Shown: positions 54,632 to 63,558, numbered from the stretch's first letter. The stretch is DNA of 64,000 nt from Arcobacter acticola (GCF_013177675.1 NZ_CP042652.1:1116001-1180000); one strand, 5' to 3'. Translations and numbers: made by a program. Notes: a model not told the origin generated them from the letters alone.

Positions 54632-54784
54632 ATGGCTAAAATAAATTACAATTATGAAAAACGAGCAAGAGAGCAAGAAAAAGAGAAGAAAAAACAAGAA
54701 AAATTAAAGAAAAAAGAAGCTCAAAATAAAAATAAAACAGAAGAAGAAAATTCTGATTCTAGTGAGGAAAAACCTAAGGAATAG
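54632..54784 (+). CDS. Small charged conserved protein (50 aa)
   Basis: Opens MAKINYNYEKRAREQEKEKK and continues with a Lys/Glu-rich helix and an acidic Ser tail. A GAGGATAA ribosome-binding site lies just upstream. Short proteins of the form MAKxNYxYEKRxxE...KKK are widespread in proteobacteria with unknown role. The strong ribosome-binding site and conserved opening support a real gene. Confidence 0.7.
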   Translation: MAKINYNYEKRAREQEKEKKKQEKLKKKEAQNKNKTEEENSDSSEEKPKE

Positions 54785-54833
54785 TTATATAAAAGGACAT
54801 TATATAACTAGCACTTAGATTAAATCCTAGAAA

Positions 54834-55163
54834 TTACTTTTTCATCCATACTTTAAAAGTTTGTAAAGAGTCTATATAATCTGCAATATCTTCAATCTCA
54901 TTTTCTTTTAAAGGTAATGTTGGCATTGCATTTGCGTCGTATCCAAATCTTTTAAAGTTTTCATATGGATCTTTCATATATGCTTTTATATCTTCTTTTT
55001 TTCTTGTGTAAGAAACTATATTAAAATCTTTTCCAAAAGCCATTCCTCCATTTGTTGTATGACAAATCGCACAGTTTGCAAGATGAAGCTTTTTCCCATT
55101 TTCTATGTCTGCAAAAAGATTTATTCCTAATAAACTTATTATTGTAATGATAATTGTTTTCAT
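54834..55163 (-). CDS. Periplasmic c-type cytochrome
   Basis: 109 aa with a signal peptide (IIITIISLLGINLFAD). One heme site CAICHTT (CxxCH) at about 34-38, and the axial Met likely in AMPTLPL (about 80). The final LPLKENEIEDIADYIDSLQ helix is typical of class I cytochromes c. It should shuttle electrons in the periplasm. Single gene; partner not visible. Confidence 0.88.
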   Translation of the reverse strand: MKTIIITIISLLGINLFADIENGKKLHLANCAICHTTNGGMAFGKDFNIVSYTRKKEDIKAYMKDPYENFKRFGYDANAMPTLPLKENEIEDIADYIDSLQTFKVWMKK

Positions 55164-55457
55164 TTTATTCCTTTTTTTGCAATTGTAACAAGTCTGAATT
55201 ATTATTCTCTTGATTTATATCAAATTAAATTAATTTTATTATTAGTTTAGATTATAATTATCATATTAAAACTCTTATTAATATCTATTTTATAGTAATA
55301 GTATAAGAAGAATCAATAAATATATAAATGTCTAATTTTATAATATTTGCTTATGTAAATATAAAATATCCTAAAATAATCAAATTTAAAGAGTTATTTA
55401 TATTAAAGAATATAAGTCAAATTCCATTAGAATACGCGGAATATTTAAAGGATTTAA

Positions 55458-56018
55458 ATGAAAAAAGAATTTGACAAGTTTAAACAATGGCTTGCTCTTA
55501 ACTATAGTGATGGTTTATTAGATTTAAATTCACCTGCTACAAATGATGAAATAGAAGAACTAAGAAGTGCTTTAGGTGTTGATTTACCAGATGATTTTAT
55601 AAGTGTATTAAAAATCCATAATGGTCAAAAAGGTGAGGCTGCTTGGCTTTTTGATTCTCAGGAGTTTTTATCAACGCAGCGTATTATCGAAGAGTTTAAT
55701 ATTTGGAAAAACTTATTAGAAACAAAACTTCAAGGCAAAGTATCAGTTGCTGATGATGGAGTAAAAAATGAATGGTGGAATATAAACTGGATACCATTTA
55801 CAAGTGATGGTTGTGGAGATCATTATTGTCTTGATTTAAGTCCAACATCAAGTGGAACAAAAGGTCAAATCATTACTTTATGGTATGAGTTAGATGAGAG
55901 AGAAATAGTATCTCAGAGTTTTTCTTTATGGTTTAAAGAATATGTTGAACTGTTAAATTCAGGTGAACTAATTTATTCAAAAGAGTATAACTCTATAGTT
56001 TACAAAGATGAATTATAA
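55458..56018 (+). CDS. SMI1/KNR4 family protein
   Basis: 186 aa, no signal. SPATNDEIEELRSALGVDLPDD followed by FISVLKIHNG is the SMI1/KNR4 opening, and WIPFTSDGCGDHYCLDLSPT is its conserved second block. In bacteria such proteins are often immunity partners for contact toxins or general housekeeping interactors. No toxin gene lies beside it. GGATTTAAATG-type start with AAAGGA just upstream. Followed 12 bp later by the rhodanese gene. Confidence 0.88.
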   Translation: MKKEFDKFKQWLALNYSDGLLDLNSPATNDEIEELRSALGVDLPDDFISVLKIHNGQKGEAAWLFDSQEFLSTQRIIEEFNIWKNLLETKLQGKVSVADDGVKNEWWNINWIPFTSDGCGDHYCLDLSPTSSGTKGQIITLWYELDEREIVSQSFSLWFKEYVELLNSGELIYSKEYNSIVYKDEL

Positions 56019-56030
56019 AAGGAAAAATTT

Positions 56031-56378
56031 ATGAATGATAATTTAATTTATGCGTTAATAGCATTGGCAGTTTATATAGCTTATAAAAAATATACTCAAT
56101 CAAAAGTATTAAAGCTAGTTCCAGATTTACTTTCTAAAGGTGGAAAGATTATAGATGTAAGAAGTGTAGAAGAGTTTAAATCAGCTCACAAAACTGGAAG
56201 TATCAATATCCCATTGGGTTCACTTAATAATAGACTAAATGAGTTAGATAATACAAAACCTATAATTTTATGTTGTGCCTCTGGAAGCAGAAGTGCAATA
56301 GCAAAGCGTACTTTACTTGCAAAAGGATTTAAAAATGTTCACAATGCAGGAACATGGAGATCTCTTTCGAAATATTAA
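56031..56378 (+). CDS. Membrane-anchored single-domain rhodanese
   Basis: 115 aa. A short hydrophobic N-terminus (LIYALIALAVYIAYKKY) anchors the protein. The rhodanese domain has GKIIDVRSVEEFKSAHKTGS and the active-site loop CCASGSRS with catalytic Cys. Such proteins move sulfane sulfur. Probably co-transcribed with the SMI1/KNR4 gene; closed by the hairpin at 56381. Confidence 0.9.
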   Translation: MNDNLIYALIALAVYIAYKKYTQSKVLKLVPDLLSKGGKIIDVRSVEEFKSAHKTGSINIPLGSLNNRLNELDNTKPIILCCASGSRSAIAKRTLLAKGFKNVHNAGTWRSLSKY

Positions 56379-56380
56379 AA

Positions 56381-56410
56381 AAAGGAAGTTGATAACTTCT
56401 ACTTTTTTTA
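56381..56410 (+). terminator. Terminator after rhodanese gene
   Basis: Short stem GAAGTT/AACTTC with a 3-nt loop, followed by a T-rich run (CTTTTTTT). Confidence 0.65.
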
Positions 56411-56424
56411 ATTAAACTTATAAA

Positions 56425-56571
56425 TTAGTTTACAAATCTCACTTTTGTTTTGTAATAACCAGCAAATCTTTTCTTTTCTAATATTTCTTTAATCTCAGCT
56501 GGATTTTTTAGTTTTTCATCACTTATAATTTTAACAGCGTGTTCTTTTTTTCTGTTTGGTTTTCTTTTCAT
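56425..56571 (-). CDS. Small basic protein (48 aa)
   Basis: MKRKPNRKKEHAVKIISDEK opens a highly basic peptide ending FAGYYKTKVRFVN. AAGG lies 7 nt before ATG 56571. The composition suggests nucleic-acid or ribosome binding, but no family is recognised. It fills an otherwise empty 360-bp gap and is convergent with the rhodanese gene. Confidence 0.55.
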   Translation of the reverse strand: MKRKPNRKKEHAVKIISDEKLKNPAEIKEILEKKRFAGYYKTKVRFVN

Positions 56572-56742
56572 TTTAGGCCTTTAGTTCATTTAAGATAATA
56601 TCTTAGTTTTTGTTTTACTTTTGAAAAGAGAATATAACATATAAATGAAGAAAATAGTCACAAAATATAGATTTATTTAAGAAAAAGTAAACAAGTCATA
56701 CACAAAATATAAGTACAATAAAAAAAAAGAAAAAGGAATAAT

Positions 56743-57330
56743 ATGAATAAATATATATTAACTATTGCCCTTGGAGTATTAGCTTTTATAACAACTAGTT
56801 TTAGTAAAGATACCGTTGTGCCAACAAAAAATATTGATTATTCAAACACTAAAAAAGCTCACTTTGCAGGTGGTTGTTTTTGGGGAGTTGAACATTTGTT
56901 TGAAAAGCAAAAAGGTGTTAAAGATGTAGTTAGTGGATTTATGGGTGGTCATGTACAAAATCCTTCTTATAGAGCTGTTATAAAAGGAGATACAGGTCAT
57001 GTGGAAACTGTAGAAGTAGTGTATGATTCCTCTGAAATTTCATATGAAAGTTTAGCAAAACTATTTTTTGAAATACATGATTCAACTCAAAAAAATGGTC
57101 AAGGTCCAGATATTGAAAGTCAATATCTTTCTGTAGTATTTTATGAAAATGAAGAAGAAAAAAGAACAAGTGAGAAACTTATAGAAATTTTAAAAGCAAA
57201 AGGTTATGCAGTTGCAACAACTTTAAAACCAAGTAGTCCTTTTTATGCAGCTGAAAAATTTCATCAAGATTATTATGAAAGAACAGGCAAAACTCCCTAT
57301 TGTCATGTTTATAAAAAAATATTTGATTAG
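56743..57330 (+). CDS. msrA: Exported peptide-methionine (S)-S-oxide reductase MsrA
   Basis: 195 aa. HFAGGCFWGVEHLFEKQKG holds the catalytic Cys (about 45). GHVETVEVVYD, FFEIHDSTQKNGQGPDIESQYLS-type and EKFHQDYYERTG blocks are all conserved, and the Cys in TPYCHVYK is a resolving candidate. Residues 1-21 form a Sec signal (ILTIALGVLAFITTSFS), so the enzyme acts in the periplasm; most MsrA proteins are cytosolic. TlpA-like and CcdA-like genes follow 130 bp later and may supply electrons. Confidence 0.94.
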   Translation: MNKYILTIALGVLAFITTSFSKDTVVPTKNIDYSNTKKAHFAGGCFWGVEHLFEKQKGVKDVVSGFMGGHVQNPSYRAVIKGDTGHVETVEVVYDSSEISYESLAKLFFEIHDSTQKNGQGPDIESQYLSVVFYENEEEKRTSEKLIEILKAKGYAVATTLKPSSPFYAAEKFHQDYYERTGKTPYCHVYKKIFD

Positions 57331-57459
57331 TGTAAAAACTAATCAAATAAAACTTATTTCAAAATTCTCAAATTTCTAAATCTTAAGTGACATTCATCAC
57401 ATACAAATTTTTTACTATTGCCTATAATTCTTCTATCTTAACAAATTTAAAGGAATATT

Positions 57460-57936
57460 ATGAAAAAAATTATATTAGGTTTTGCCTTATTTATAGGAAC
57501 AATGTTTGCAGCGCCTGCTATGGCTCCTCAATTTTCTGCAACAACAATTACAGGTGAAAAAGTTAGTCTAGATGGATATTTAGCTACAAAAAAACCAACA
57601 TTAGTTTATTTTACAGCTTCTTGGTGTCCAACTTGTGCTAAAAACTGGCCATCAATCAATAGCGTTTATAAAACATATAAAGATAGAGTAAATTTTATCT
57701 CTATTAGTATTGACCCAACAGACACTGATGCTGTATTAACAAAATTAGCAAAAGATCATGGTTTAGTTTATCCATCAGTTGCTGGTAATCCAAAAATCAT
57801 GGTTGATTTTGGTGTAACAGGTCAAGCTACAACTATCATGGTTAATTCAAAAGGTGAGATTACATTTAAAGAAAGAGGGCATCTTACATTAGAAGATTAC
57901 ACTAAGTTATTGGATGATGCATTAAGTAATGAATAG
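57460..57936 (+). CDS. TlpA-like periplasmic thioredoxin
   Basis: 158 aa with a signal peptide (ILGFALFIGTMFAAPAMA). The thioredoxin fold has the redox site TASWCPTCAKNW (CxxC), and GVTGQATTIMV carries the cis-Pro-equivalent loop. It should reduce disulfides in the periplasm, fed by CcdA. The stop overlaps the CcdA start by 8 bp, so the pair is coupled. A plausible partner for the exported MsrA upstream. Confidence 0.9.
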   Translation: MKKIILGFALFIGTMFAAPAMAPQFSATTITGEKVSLDGYLATKKPTLVYFTASWCPTCAKNWPSINSVYKTYKDRVNFISISIDPTDTDAVLTKLAKDHGLVYPSVAGNPKIMVDFGVTGQATTIMVNSKGEITFKERGHLTLEDYTKLLDDALSNE

Positions 57937-58600
57937 TTTTATATACTTTTCGTTTCTTCAAGGGGTTTTTGCGTTTTTCGCCCCTTGTGCCGTTGCACTT
58001 CTTCCTGCTTATATCGTCTCTTTTATCTCTAGAAATAATGTATCAAATCAAAGTAAAATTCATCTTTTATTAAGAGCTTTGAAATTAGCATTTTTTTCTA
58101 TATTAGGTATTTTAGTTATATACGCAATTGCAAGTGGTTTTATTGTCTTAGCAGCTGAACTAATCAAAAGTTATATGAAATATGTGGCTGTTTCTCTAGG
58201 AGCTATTCTTATAGTAGTTGCAATATTAATGCTTCTTGGAAAAGATTTTAGTGTAAATATTCATATGAATCAAAAGAAACATGAAAATGAAATTAAAGAA
58301 GCTTTCTTCTTTGGAATTGCTTATGCAATTGGTGCTTTAGGATGTTTATTCCCACTATTTTTGGTTGTGGCGACTCAAGCTTTTAGTGAACCAAATACAG
58401 CTTTAGGTGTGAGTTATATTGTGGCTTATTTTGTAGGAATTAGTTTATTAATGCTAATTACAATTATGAGTTCAATTTTTGCAAAGGATTTTATAAGTAG
58501 AAAAATAAATTCTATTTTACCTCATATGCAAAAAATAAGCGCAGTTTTTCTTATTGTTGCAGGGACTTATATTATTTATTATCAGTCGTCATTATTTTAA
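57929..58600 (+). CDS. ccdA: CcdA/DsbD-type membrane electron carrier
   Basis: 223 aa with six membrane spans. Two functional cysteines lie in FAPCAVALLPAY (TM1) and GALGCLFPLFLV (TM4), the hallmark of CcdA, which passes electrons from cytosolic thioredoxin across the inner membrane. Overlaps the TlpA-like gene. A short His/Lys-rich loop (HMNQKKHENEIKE) sits mid-protein. Confidence 0.9.
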   Translation: MNSFIYFSFLQGVFAFFAPCAVALLPAYIVSFISRNNVSNQSKIHLLLRALKLAFFSILGILVIYAIASGFIVLAAELIKSYMKYVAVSLGAILIVVAILMLLGKDFSVNIHMNQKKHENEIKEAFFFGIAYAIGALGCLFPLFLVVATQAFSEPNTALGVSYIVAYFVGISLLMLITIMSSIFAKDFISRKINSILPHMQKISAVFLIVAGTYIIYYQSSLF

Positions 58601-58615
58601 AATAAGGAAAATTTT

Positions 58616-59026
58616 ATGAATGATTCAAAACAAACAACAATACAATTGGCTTATTTCATACTAAGACTAACCATGGGTGTAAATATGTTTACCCATGGAG
58701 TTGCAAGACTTCTAGATCTTGAAAAGTTCAATATGTGGATGATAGGGCAGTTTTCTAATACTATTTTGCCAGAGTTTTTGGTGAGCCTTTCATCTTATAT
58801 GATTCCCTTTGCTGAGTTGATTATCGGTGTTTTATTAATCTTAGGATTATTTACAAGTAGAGCTTTACTTTTAGGTGCATTATTAATTACTGTTTTAGTA
58901 TTTGGTTCAGGATTACAAGAAAACTGGAATGTAATGTCTTCTCAAATGATATATGCTATTTTCTTTTTTATTCTTTCGTATTTAATAGAACTAAATAGAT
59001 TTTCACTTGATAATTTAAGAAAATAG
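58616..59026 (+). CDS. DoxX family membrane protein
   Basis: 136 aa with four membrane spans. LRLTMGVNMFTHGVARLLD and ELIIGVLLILGLFTSRALLLG are DoxX-family blocks. DoxX proteins are linked to thiol redox control and quinone-associated oxidoreductases. The gene starts 15 bp after ccdA, so the TlpA-like, CcdA and DoxX genes form one unit, closed by the hairpin at 59021. Confidence 0.88.
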   Translation: MNDSKQTTIQLAYFILRLTMGVNMFTHGVARLLDLEKFNMWMIGQFSNTILPEFLVSLSSYMIPFAELIIGVLLILGLFTSRALLLGALLITVLVFGSGLQENWNVMSSQMIYAIFFFILSYLIELNRFSLDNLRK

Positions 59027-59052
59027 AACTTTTATAAAAGTTCTATTTTTTT
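59021..59052. terminator. Bidirectional terminator between DoxX and Crp/Fnr genes
   Basis: Near-perfect stem AAATAGAACTTTT/AAAAGTTCTATTT with T run after it and A run before it, between convergent genes. Confidence 0.88.
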
Positions 59053-59637
59053 TCTAGAGAGTTTTACAATACTGTTCTTTTCAAAACTTTTTAATATACG
59101 ACTTACAACTTCCCTTGAAGTTCCAATAATATCTCCAATTTCTTCATGGGAAATAAGTATCTCTTTTTTATCTTGAGATTGTAACCAATGAAGTAATCTT
59201 GTATCTAAGCTTAAAAATCTTATCTCTTCAATCAAAGATGCCATAGATTCTAAGCGGTTTACATATTGTTCAAAAACATATCGTTGAAACTCTTTATCTT
59301 CAATAAAAAGTTTAGCAATCAATTCAACTGGTAAATCAAAACCTTCCAAATCTGTTTCAGCAATAGCAGTTCCAACTGCAGGTGCTGAGTTGTATGAACT
59401 TGTAAAGTTTACATTACACTGTTCTCCTTGAGAGAAGTAATAAAGTAATACACTTTGACCATTTTCATGTTGTCTTGCTACTCGAACTCGTCCTTTTGTT
59501 AAAAAAAGAATATCTGAACAAATGTCTCCTTGAGAATATAGTTTAGTTCCTACAGGAACTTTTATAAATGTAGATGCCTCAAGAAGTTGCGCTTTACTAG
59601 AAGGTAGTAAAGTATTAAAGAAATCAAATGATTCCAT
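59032..59637 (-). CDS. Crp/Fnr family transcriptional regulator
   Basis: 201 aa. The N-terminal cyclic-nucleotide-like domain (about 15-120) has VPVGTKLYSQGDICSDILFL and GRVRVARQ. The C-terminal winged HTH (about 145-201) has LISHEEIGDIIGTSREVVSR with the expected recognition helix. No Fe-S cysteine cluster pattern is seen, so it is not a classic FNR. It is convergent with the redox operon and may respond to redox stress, but its ligand is unknown. Confidence 0.9.
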   Translation of the reverse strand: MESFDFFNTLLPSSKAQLLEASTFIKVPVGTKLYSQGDICSDILFLTKGRVRVARQHENGQSVLLYYFSQGEQCNVNFTSSYNSAPAVGTAIAETDLEGFDLPVELIAKLFIEDKEFQRYVFEQYVNRLESMASLIEEIRFLSLDTRLLHWLQSQDKKEILISHEEIGDIIGTSREVVSRILKSFEKNSIVKLSRKKIELL

Positions 59638-59711
59638 TTATTATCCTTTTTTTGCGCAACTATAGTGTTTTAGTGTTTAGTGAATATAAACCATTATTCA
59701 AATTAGAAATA

Positions 59712-61052
59712 TTATTTTATTAAAGGTTGAACATTATCATAGATGATATTAAAAACATTTTCTTTCTTTTTATCAATCCACCCAGATGTTTCATCATTAT
59801 AAATTATAATATTCGCAGTATCTTTATTTTCAAAGGGTCTAATAGCTCTACCTATAATTTGCTGCATTCTTGCAGTATCTTCAAAGGGTGGATATGCTGG
59901 ACTTGCACAAAATACATTTCTTATTGATGGTATGTCTGTACCTTCCCCTAATAATTTTGATGTTCCTATTAGAATATAATCTGTTATTTCATTTTCAGTT
60001 AAGCTATTAAATATCTCATTTCTATCTTTTGCTTTTGTATTTGCATCAATATATAAAACATTGTAGGTGCTTGATAACTCCTCTTGTATACTTTGAGCTA
60101 ATTCTAGAGTATTTACTAATATTACAGATCGATTGTCTTTGTATAATTGTTTTTCTAATATAAGAGAGTTTTTAATATCATTAATGATAATTTCTTTTCT
60201 TTTTTTTGATTTATCAATATTCTTTTTTAACATTCCTAGTTTTATATTGAAATTCAAAGATTCAAGATATGGCTGATTTATATCAATTTTATAGTTTGTA
60301 TTTTTAAATTGAATACTTGGACGAACTAAAAATTTATCATTATATAAATCTGATATCTCTACTCTTGCTAATTCATTTCCTATAAGATCAAAAAGTCTTT
60401 GTTCGTTTTGAGTATTATTTCTGTATGGCGTTGCGGTTAATCCATGTTTATACATAGCAGGTATTCTAGAAACTACATTATAATATACTTCCGCACTGCA
60501 TTTATGCATCTCATCACAAATAACCATAGAATACTTATCATCTATTATGGTTTGTAAAGTTGCATCATTATTTAATGATTGCCAAGTAGTAATAAGAATT
60601 GCAGCCCCAAATTCTTTTTTTGATCCACTAAGTTCCCCTATATGTTTTGGATCAATATCTAATATAGCTTGAAATCTTTTTTTTGTTTGTTTTACCAAAT
60701 CTGCTTTAGGAACAATAAAAAGTGTTCTAATATTTCGTTTTGCGATTAAATATGCAGCAATGTTTGTTTTTCCAGCACCCGTTGGAGCATAAAGATATCC
60801 AGTTAGAGTAGTTCGTGTGAATTTATCTACACAATTTGTTTGAAATTCTCTAGGATGAAAATTTTTTATTTTTATCTCTTCTTGATTATCTATAATTTGA
60901 CAGTTATCTCTTTGGGGAACATTTACATTCCAGTGAATATCATTGCAAATATTTTTAAATTTACTTAATAATTCGAGTACTTTTCCATAAGGAAATAGCT
61001 TTTGTATCTTACCATCAATTAGGGTTACTTGACTTCCTATTATAAGTTGCAT
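59712..61052 (-). CDS. XPB/SSL2-like DEAD/H-box helicase
   Basis: 446 aa from ATG 61052 (GGAG 6 nt upstream), with ATG 61064 as alternative. FHPREFQTNCVDKF is the Q-like motif, APTGAGKTNIAAYL Walker A, ICDEMHKC the DExH box (DEMH), GLTATPYR motif III and QIIGRAIRPFE motif VI; no nuclease domain is seen. Superfamily 2 helicase of the type found in phage, plasmid and stress-related loci. Standing alone with long flanks. Biological role unclear. Confidence 0.85.
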   Translation of the reverse strand: MQLIIGSQVTLIDGKIQKLFPYGKVLELLSKFKNICNDIHWNVNVPQRDNCQIIDNQEEIKIKNFHPREFQTNCVDKFTRTTLTGYLYAPTGAGKTNIAAYLIAKRNIRTLFIVPKADLVKQTKKRFQAILDIDPKHIGELSGSKKEFGAAILITTWQSLNNDATLQTIIDDKYSMVICDEMHKCSAEVYYNVVSRIPAMYKHGLTATPYRNNTQNEQRLFDLIGNELARVEISDLYNDKFLVRPSIQFKNTNYKIDINQPYLESLNFNIKLGMLKKNIDKSKKRKEIIINDIKNSLILEKQLYKDNRSVILVNTLELAQSIQEELSSTYNVLYIDANTKAKDRNEIFNSLTENEITDYILIGTSKLLGEGTDIPSIRNVFCASPAYPPFEDTARMQQIIGRAIRPFENKDTANIIIYNDETSGWIDKKKENVFNIIYDNVQPLIK

Positions 61053-61195
61053 ACTCTTCTCCATACATATTTTAAAGATTATATGGAAAAAAATGATTTT
61101 TCTTTAAAAGAATGTCATTATGCAATATTTTTAGGGTAAATATAGTATTTTAAGACTTAGTAAACATAAATCATTTAAAAATAAAAGAGAAATAT

Positions 61196-61663
61196 ATGAT
61201 AGTAGAAATACCAGGAAGAGAAACTTTAGAAATAAAAGATATTGTTTTTGACTACAATGGAACAATTGCAATTGATGGAAAACTAATAGGTGATGTTTCA
61301 AAAAATATTAATGAATTATCATCAAGTTTTAACTTCTATGTAATAACAGCAGATACCTATGGAACAGTAAAAAAAGAGTTAGAAAATACAAACTGTAAAG
61401 TTATCACAATACCTGCTTTATCTCAAGATATGGCTAAGCTAAACTTCGTAAAAGAGCTTGGTTTAAATACATGTTTAAGTGTAGGAAATGGAAGAAATGA
61501 CAAATTGATGTTAAAAGAGACTATTTTAGGAATAGCAATTTTACAAGATGAGGGTCTTTGTACTGAAACTCTTTTAAACTCTGATATTTTAGTAAAATCA
61601 ATATTTGATGTTTTTGCATTTTTAAAAGATTCAAATAGATTAATTGCAACATTGAGAAACTAG
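61196..61663 (+). CDS. HAD-family hydrolase, P-type ATPase soluble-domain type
   Basis: 155 aa. IVFDYNGTIAIDG is HAD motif I (DxxGT), FYVITADTYGTV motif II, and SVGNGRNDKLML motif IV. The order and size match the small soluble HAD ATPase-like proteins resembling the phosphorylation domain of P-type ATPases. Substrate unknown. Only 4 bp before the EamA gene. Confidence 0.88.
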   Translation: MIVEIPGRETLEIKDIVFDYNGTIAIDGKLIGDVSKNINELSSSFNFYVITADTYGTVKKELENTNCKVITIPALSQDMAKLNFVKELGLNTCLSVGNGRNDKLMLKETILGIAILQDEGLCTETLLNSDILVKSIFDVFAFLKDSNRLIATLRN

Positions 61664-61667
61664 AATA

Positions 61668-62528
61668 TTGATATCAAAATTAAAATTAATAGATAAAGGT
61701 ATTTTATTTATGCTTCTAAGTGCTTTTATTGGAGCACTAAATGGAGCAGTTGCAAAAATACTATCTGTGAGCATGGATCCTATAGAAATAGTGTTTTACA
61801 GAAACTTATTGGGTGTTATGATAATACTTTATAGTTTAAAAAAAATACCTGTATTTATTGATACTTCAAAACTGCATTTATTATTTCTAAGAGGTGTTTT
61901 TGGCTCACTAGCTATGTTACTATTTTTTTATACAATTGCTAAAATACCCCTTGGAGAAGCTGTAATTTTAAATAAAACATCACCATTCTTTGTGACAATT
62001 CTTGCATATTATTTAATGAAAGAAACTATAAATATTAAAACATTTATTGCACTTGTTATTGGATTTATTGGAGTAGTTTTAATCATAGAACCTTTTGGTA
62101 TAGAAATATCAATGGCTCATATTTTAGGAGTTTTAGGTGGATTCTTTGCAGCTGCAGCGTATGCTACTATAAAGAAAATAAAAGATATTTATGATGCAAG
62201 AATTATTATGCTTTCCTTTATGGGAGTTGGTGTAGTTATTCCTTTATTAATCTTTTTATTTACACCTTATGCACATTTTCAAATATATACAGATCCTATA
62301 CTTTGGATACTTATAGTTTTTATGGCGATTCTATCAACAGTCTCACAATGGTTTTTAACTCGAGCATATAGTTTAAGTGCAGCTAGTATTATTGGAGTTA
62401 TAAGTTATACAAGTATTCCTTTTGCAATTGGTTTTGGAGTAGTATTGGGGGATTCTATTCCTGATATGTATAGCTTTTTAGGAATCGCACTTATTGTAAT
62501 TGGTGGAATTTTAGTTAGTAAGAAATAG
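61668..62528 (+). CDS. EamA/DMT family transporter
   Basis: 286 aa with ten membrane spans in two EamA repeats. FMLLSAFIGALNGAVAKILS opens repeat 1, and LGVLGGFFAAAAYATIKKI opens repeat 2. Start is TTG 61668 with no good ribosome-binding site. Likely translated by coupling to the HAD gene. Drug/metabolite exporter of unknown substrate. Confidence 0.88.
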   Translation: MISKLKLIDKGILFMLLSAFIGALNGAVAKILSVSMDPIEIVFYRNLLGVMIILYSLKKIPVFIDTSKLHLLFLRGVFGSLAMLLFFYTIAKIPLGEAVILNKTSPFFVTILAYYLMKETINIKTFIALVIGFIGVVLIIEPFGIEISMAHILGVLGGFFAAAAYATIKKIKDIYDARIIMLSFMGVGVVIPLLIFLFTPYAHFQIYTDPILWILIVFMAILSTVSQWFLTRAYSLSAASIIGVISYTSIPFAIGFGVVLGDSIPDMYSFLGIALIVIGGILVSKK

Positions 62529-62588
62529 TTTATATTATGTATATTGTTTTATCTCAAATTAGATAAAATTAAATAAAAAAAGAGAAAA

Positions 62589-63155
62589 ATGTTTAAAACA
62601 AATGATTATTGGGAAGAAGAGTTTGTCCAATACGATGACAAAATATTAGATTCTATTTATTTTGATGATTGCACCTTTATAAAATGTGATTTTTCAAAGG
62701 CTGTTTTTTCTTCTTGTAAATTTAGAGAATGTATATTTATAGATTGTGATTTATCTCTTAGCGTATTGAAAAATTGTGTTTTTAATGATATCTCTTTTGA
62801 AAACTGTAAACTTATTGGTATTTCATGGAGTAATTGTGAAGAACCTTTTGATGTGAAATTTGATTTATGTAATATCTCTCAAAACTCTTTTCATCTTATG
62901 GATTTGCGACAAATGAAGTTTATTAATTCACTTATAAAAGATACTGGTTTTGAAGAATGCAATCTTGAACGTGCAGTTTTTGATAATTGTGATTTAGAGT
63001 TAAGTTCTTTTATAAAAAACAATCTAAAAAAAGCAAATTTTGTAAGTTCTAAAAACTATCTAATAGACCCAAAACAAAATGATATAGATAAAGCAGAGTT
63101 TTCACTTCCTGAAGCTTTGAGTTTTTTAAGCTTGCTTCCTATTAAAATAAGATAG
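62589..63155 (+). CDS. Pentapeptide repeat protein
   Basis: 188 aa. Repeats of the form (C/A)xF(x)(x) run along the chain, for example CTFIKCDFSKAVFSSCKF, CIFIDCDLSLSVLKNCVF and CNLERAVFDNCDLELSSF, giving a right-handed quadrilateral helix. Some relatives mimic DNA and shield gyrase. The final region ending PEALSFLSLLPIKIR is the usual cap. Cys-rich for this family. Single gene. Confidence 0.88.
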   Translation: MFKTNDYWEEEFVQYDDKILDSIYFDDCTFIKCDFSKAVFSSCKFRECIFIDCDLSLSVLKNCVFNDISFENCKLIGISWSNCEEPFDVKFDLCNISQNSFHLMDLRQMKFINSLIKDTGFEECNLERAVFDNCDLELSSFIKNNLKKANFVSSKNYLIDPKQNDIDKAEFSLPEALSFLSLLPIKIR

Positions 63156-63174
63156 CAGCTTTGAAATTATACTT

Positions 63175-63558
63175 TTATTTTTTATAAATTAATTGATAAT
63201 TTTTTAAGTAGTTAATAGTTTCCATTAAAACTAAAGCTATAAGTCCCATAATCCAGTAAAAAAACCATTGAGATATCATTCCTATAAATCCATCTTCTGA
63301 TATATAATCTACCACTTGAAAGATAAGAAAAAATAAAACTGTTGATTTAAAAGATAGATTATTTTGAGGAAATTCTCTTATTTCATAATCTTTTAGTTTA
63401 AATTTAAAGAATAAAAAAACAGCTGTAAGTACTATAAGTCCTATAATAGATATGTATTCTTCTTTTATTATTTCTATTGTTCTTTCTTGCCCAAATACAT
63501 AAAGATAAGTTGCTATGATTGAAATAAATGACAGTATAAATAAGTTTTGTGTTTTCAT
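63175..63558 (-). CDS. Small membrane protein of unknown function
   Basis: 127 aa from ATG 63558 (AAGGAA 4 nt upstream). About four hydrophobic spans (LFILSFISIIATYLYVFG, ISIIGLIVLTAVFLFFKF, STVLFFLIFQVVDYI and a final one). No recognisable motif. Confidence 0.65.
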   Translation of the reverse strand: MKTQNLFILSFISIIATYLYVFGQERTIEIIKEEYISIIGLIVLTAVFLFFKFKLKDYEIREFPQNNLSFKSTVLFFLIFQVVDYISEDGFIGMISQWFFYWIMGLIALVLMETINYLKNYQLIYKK

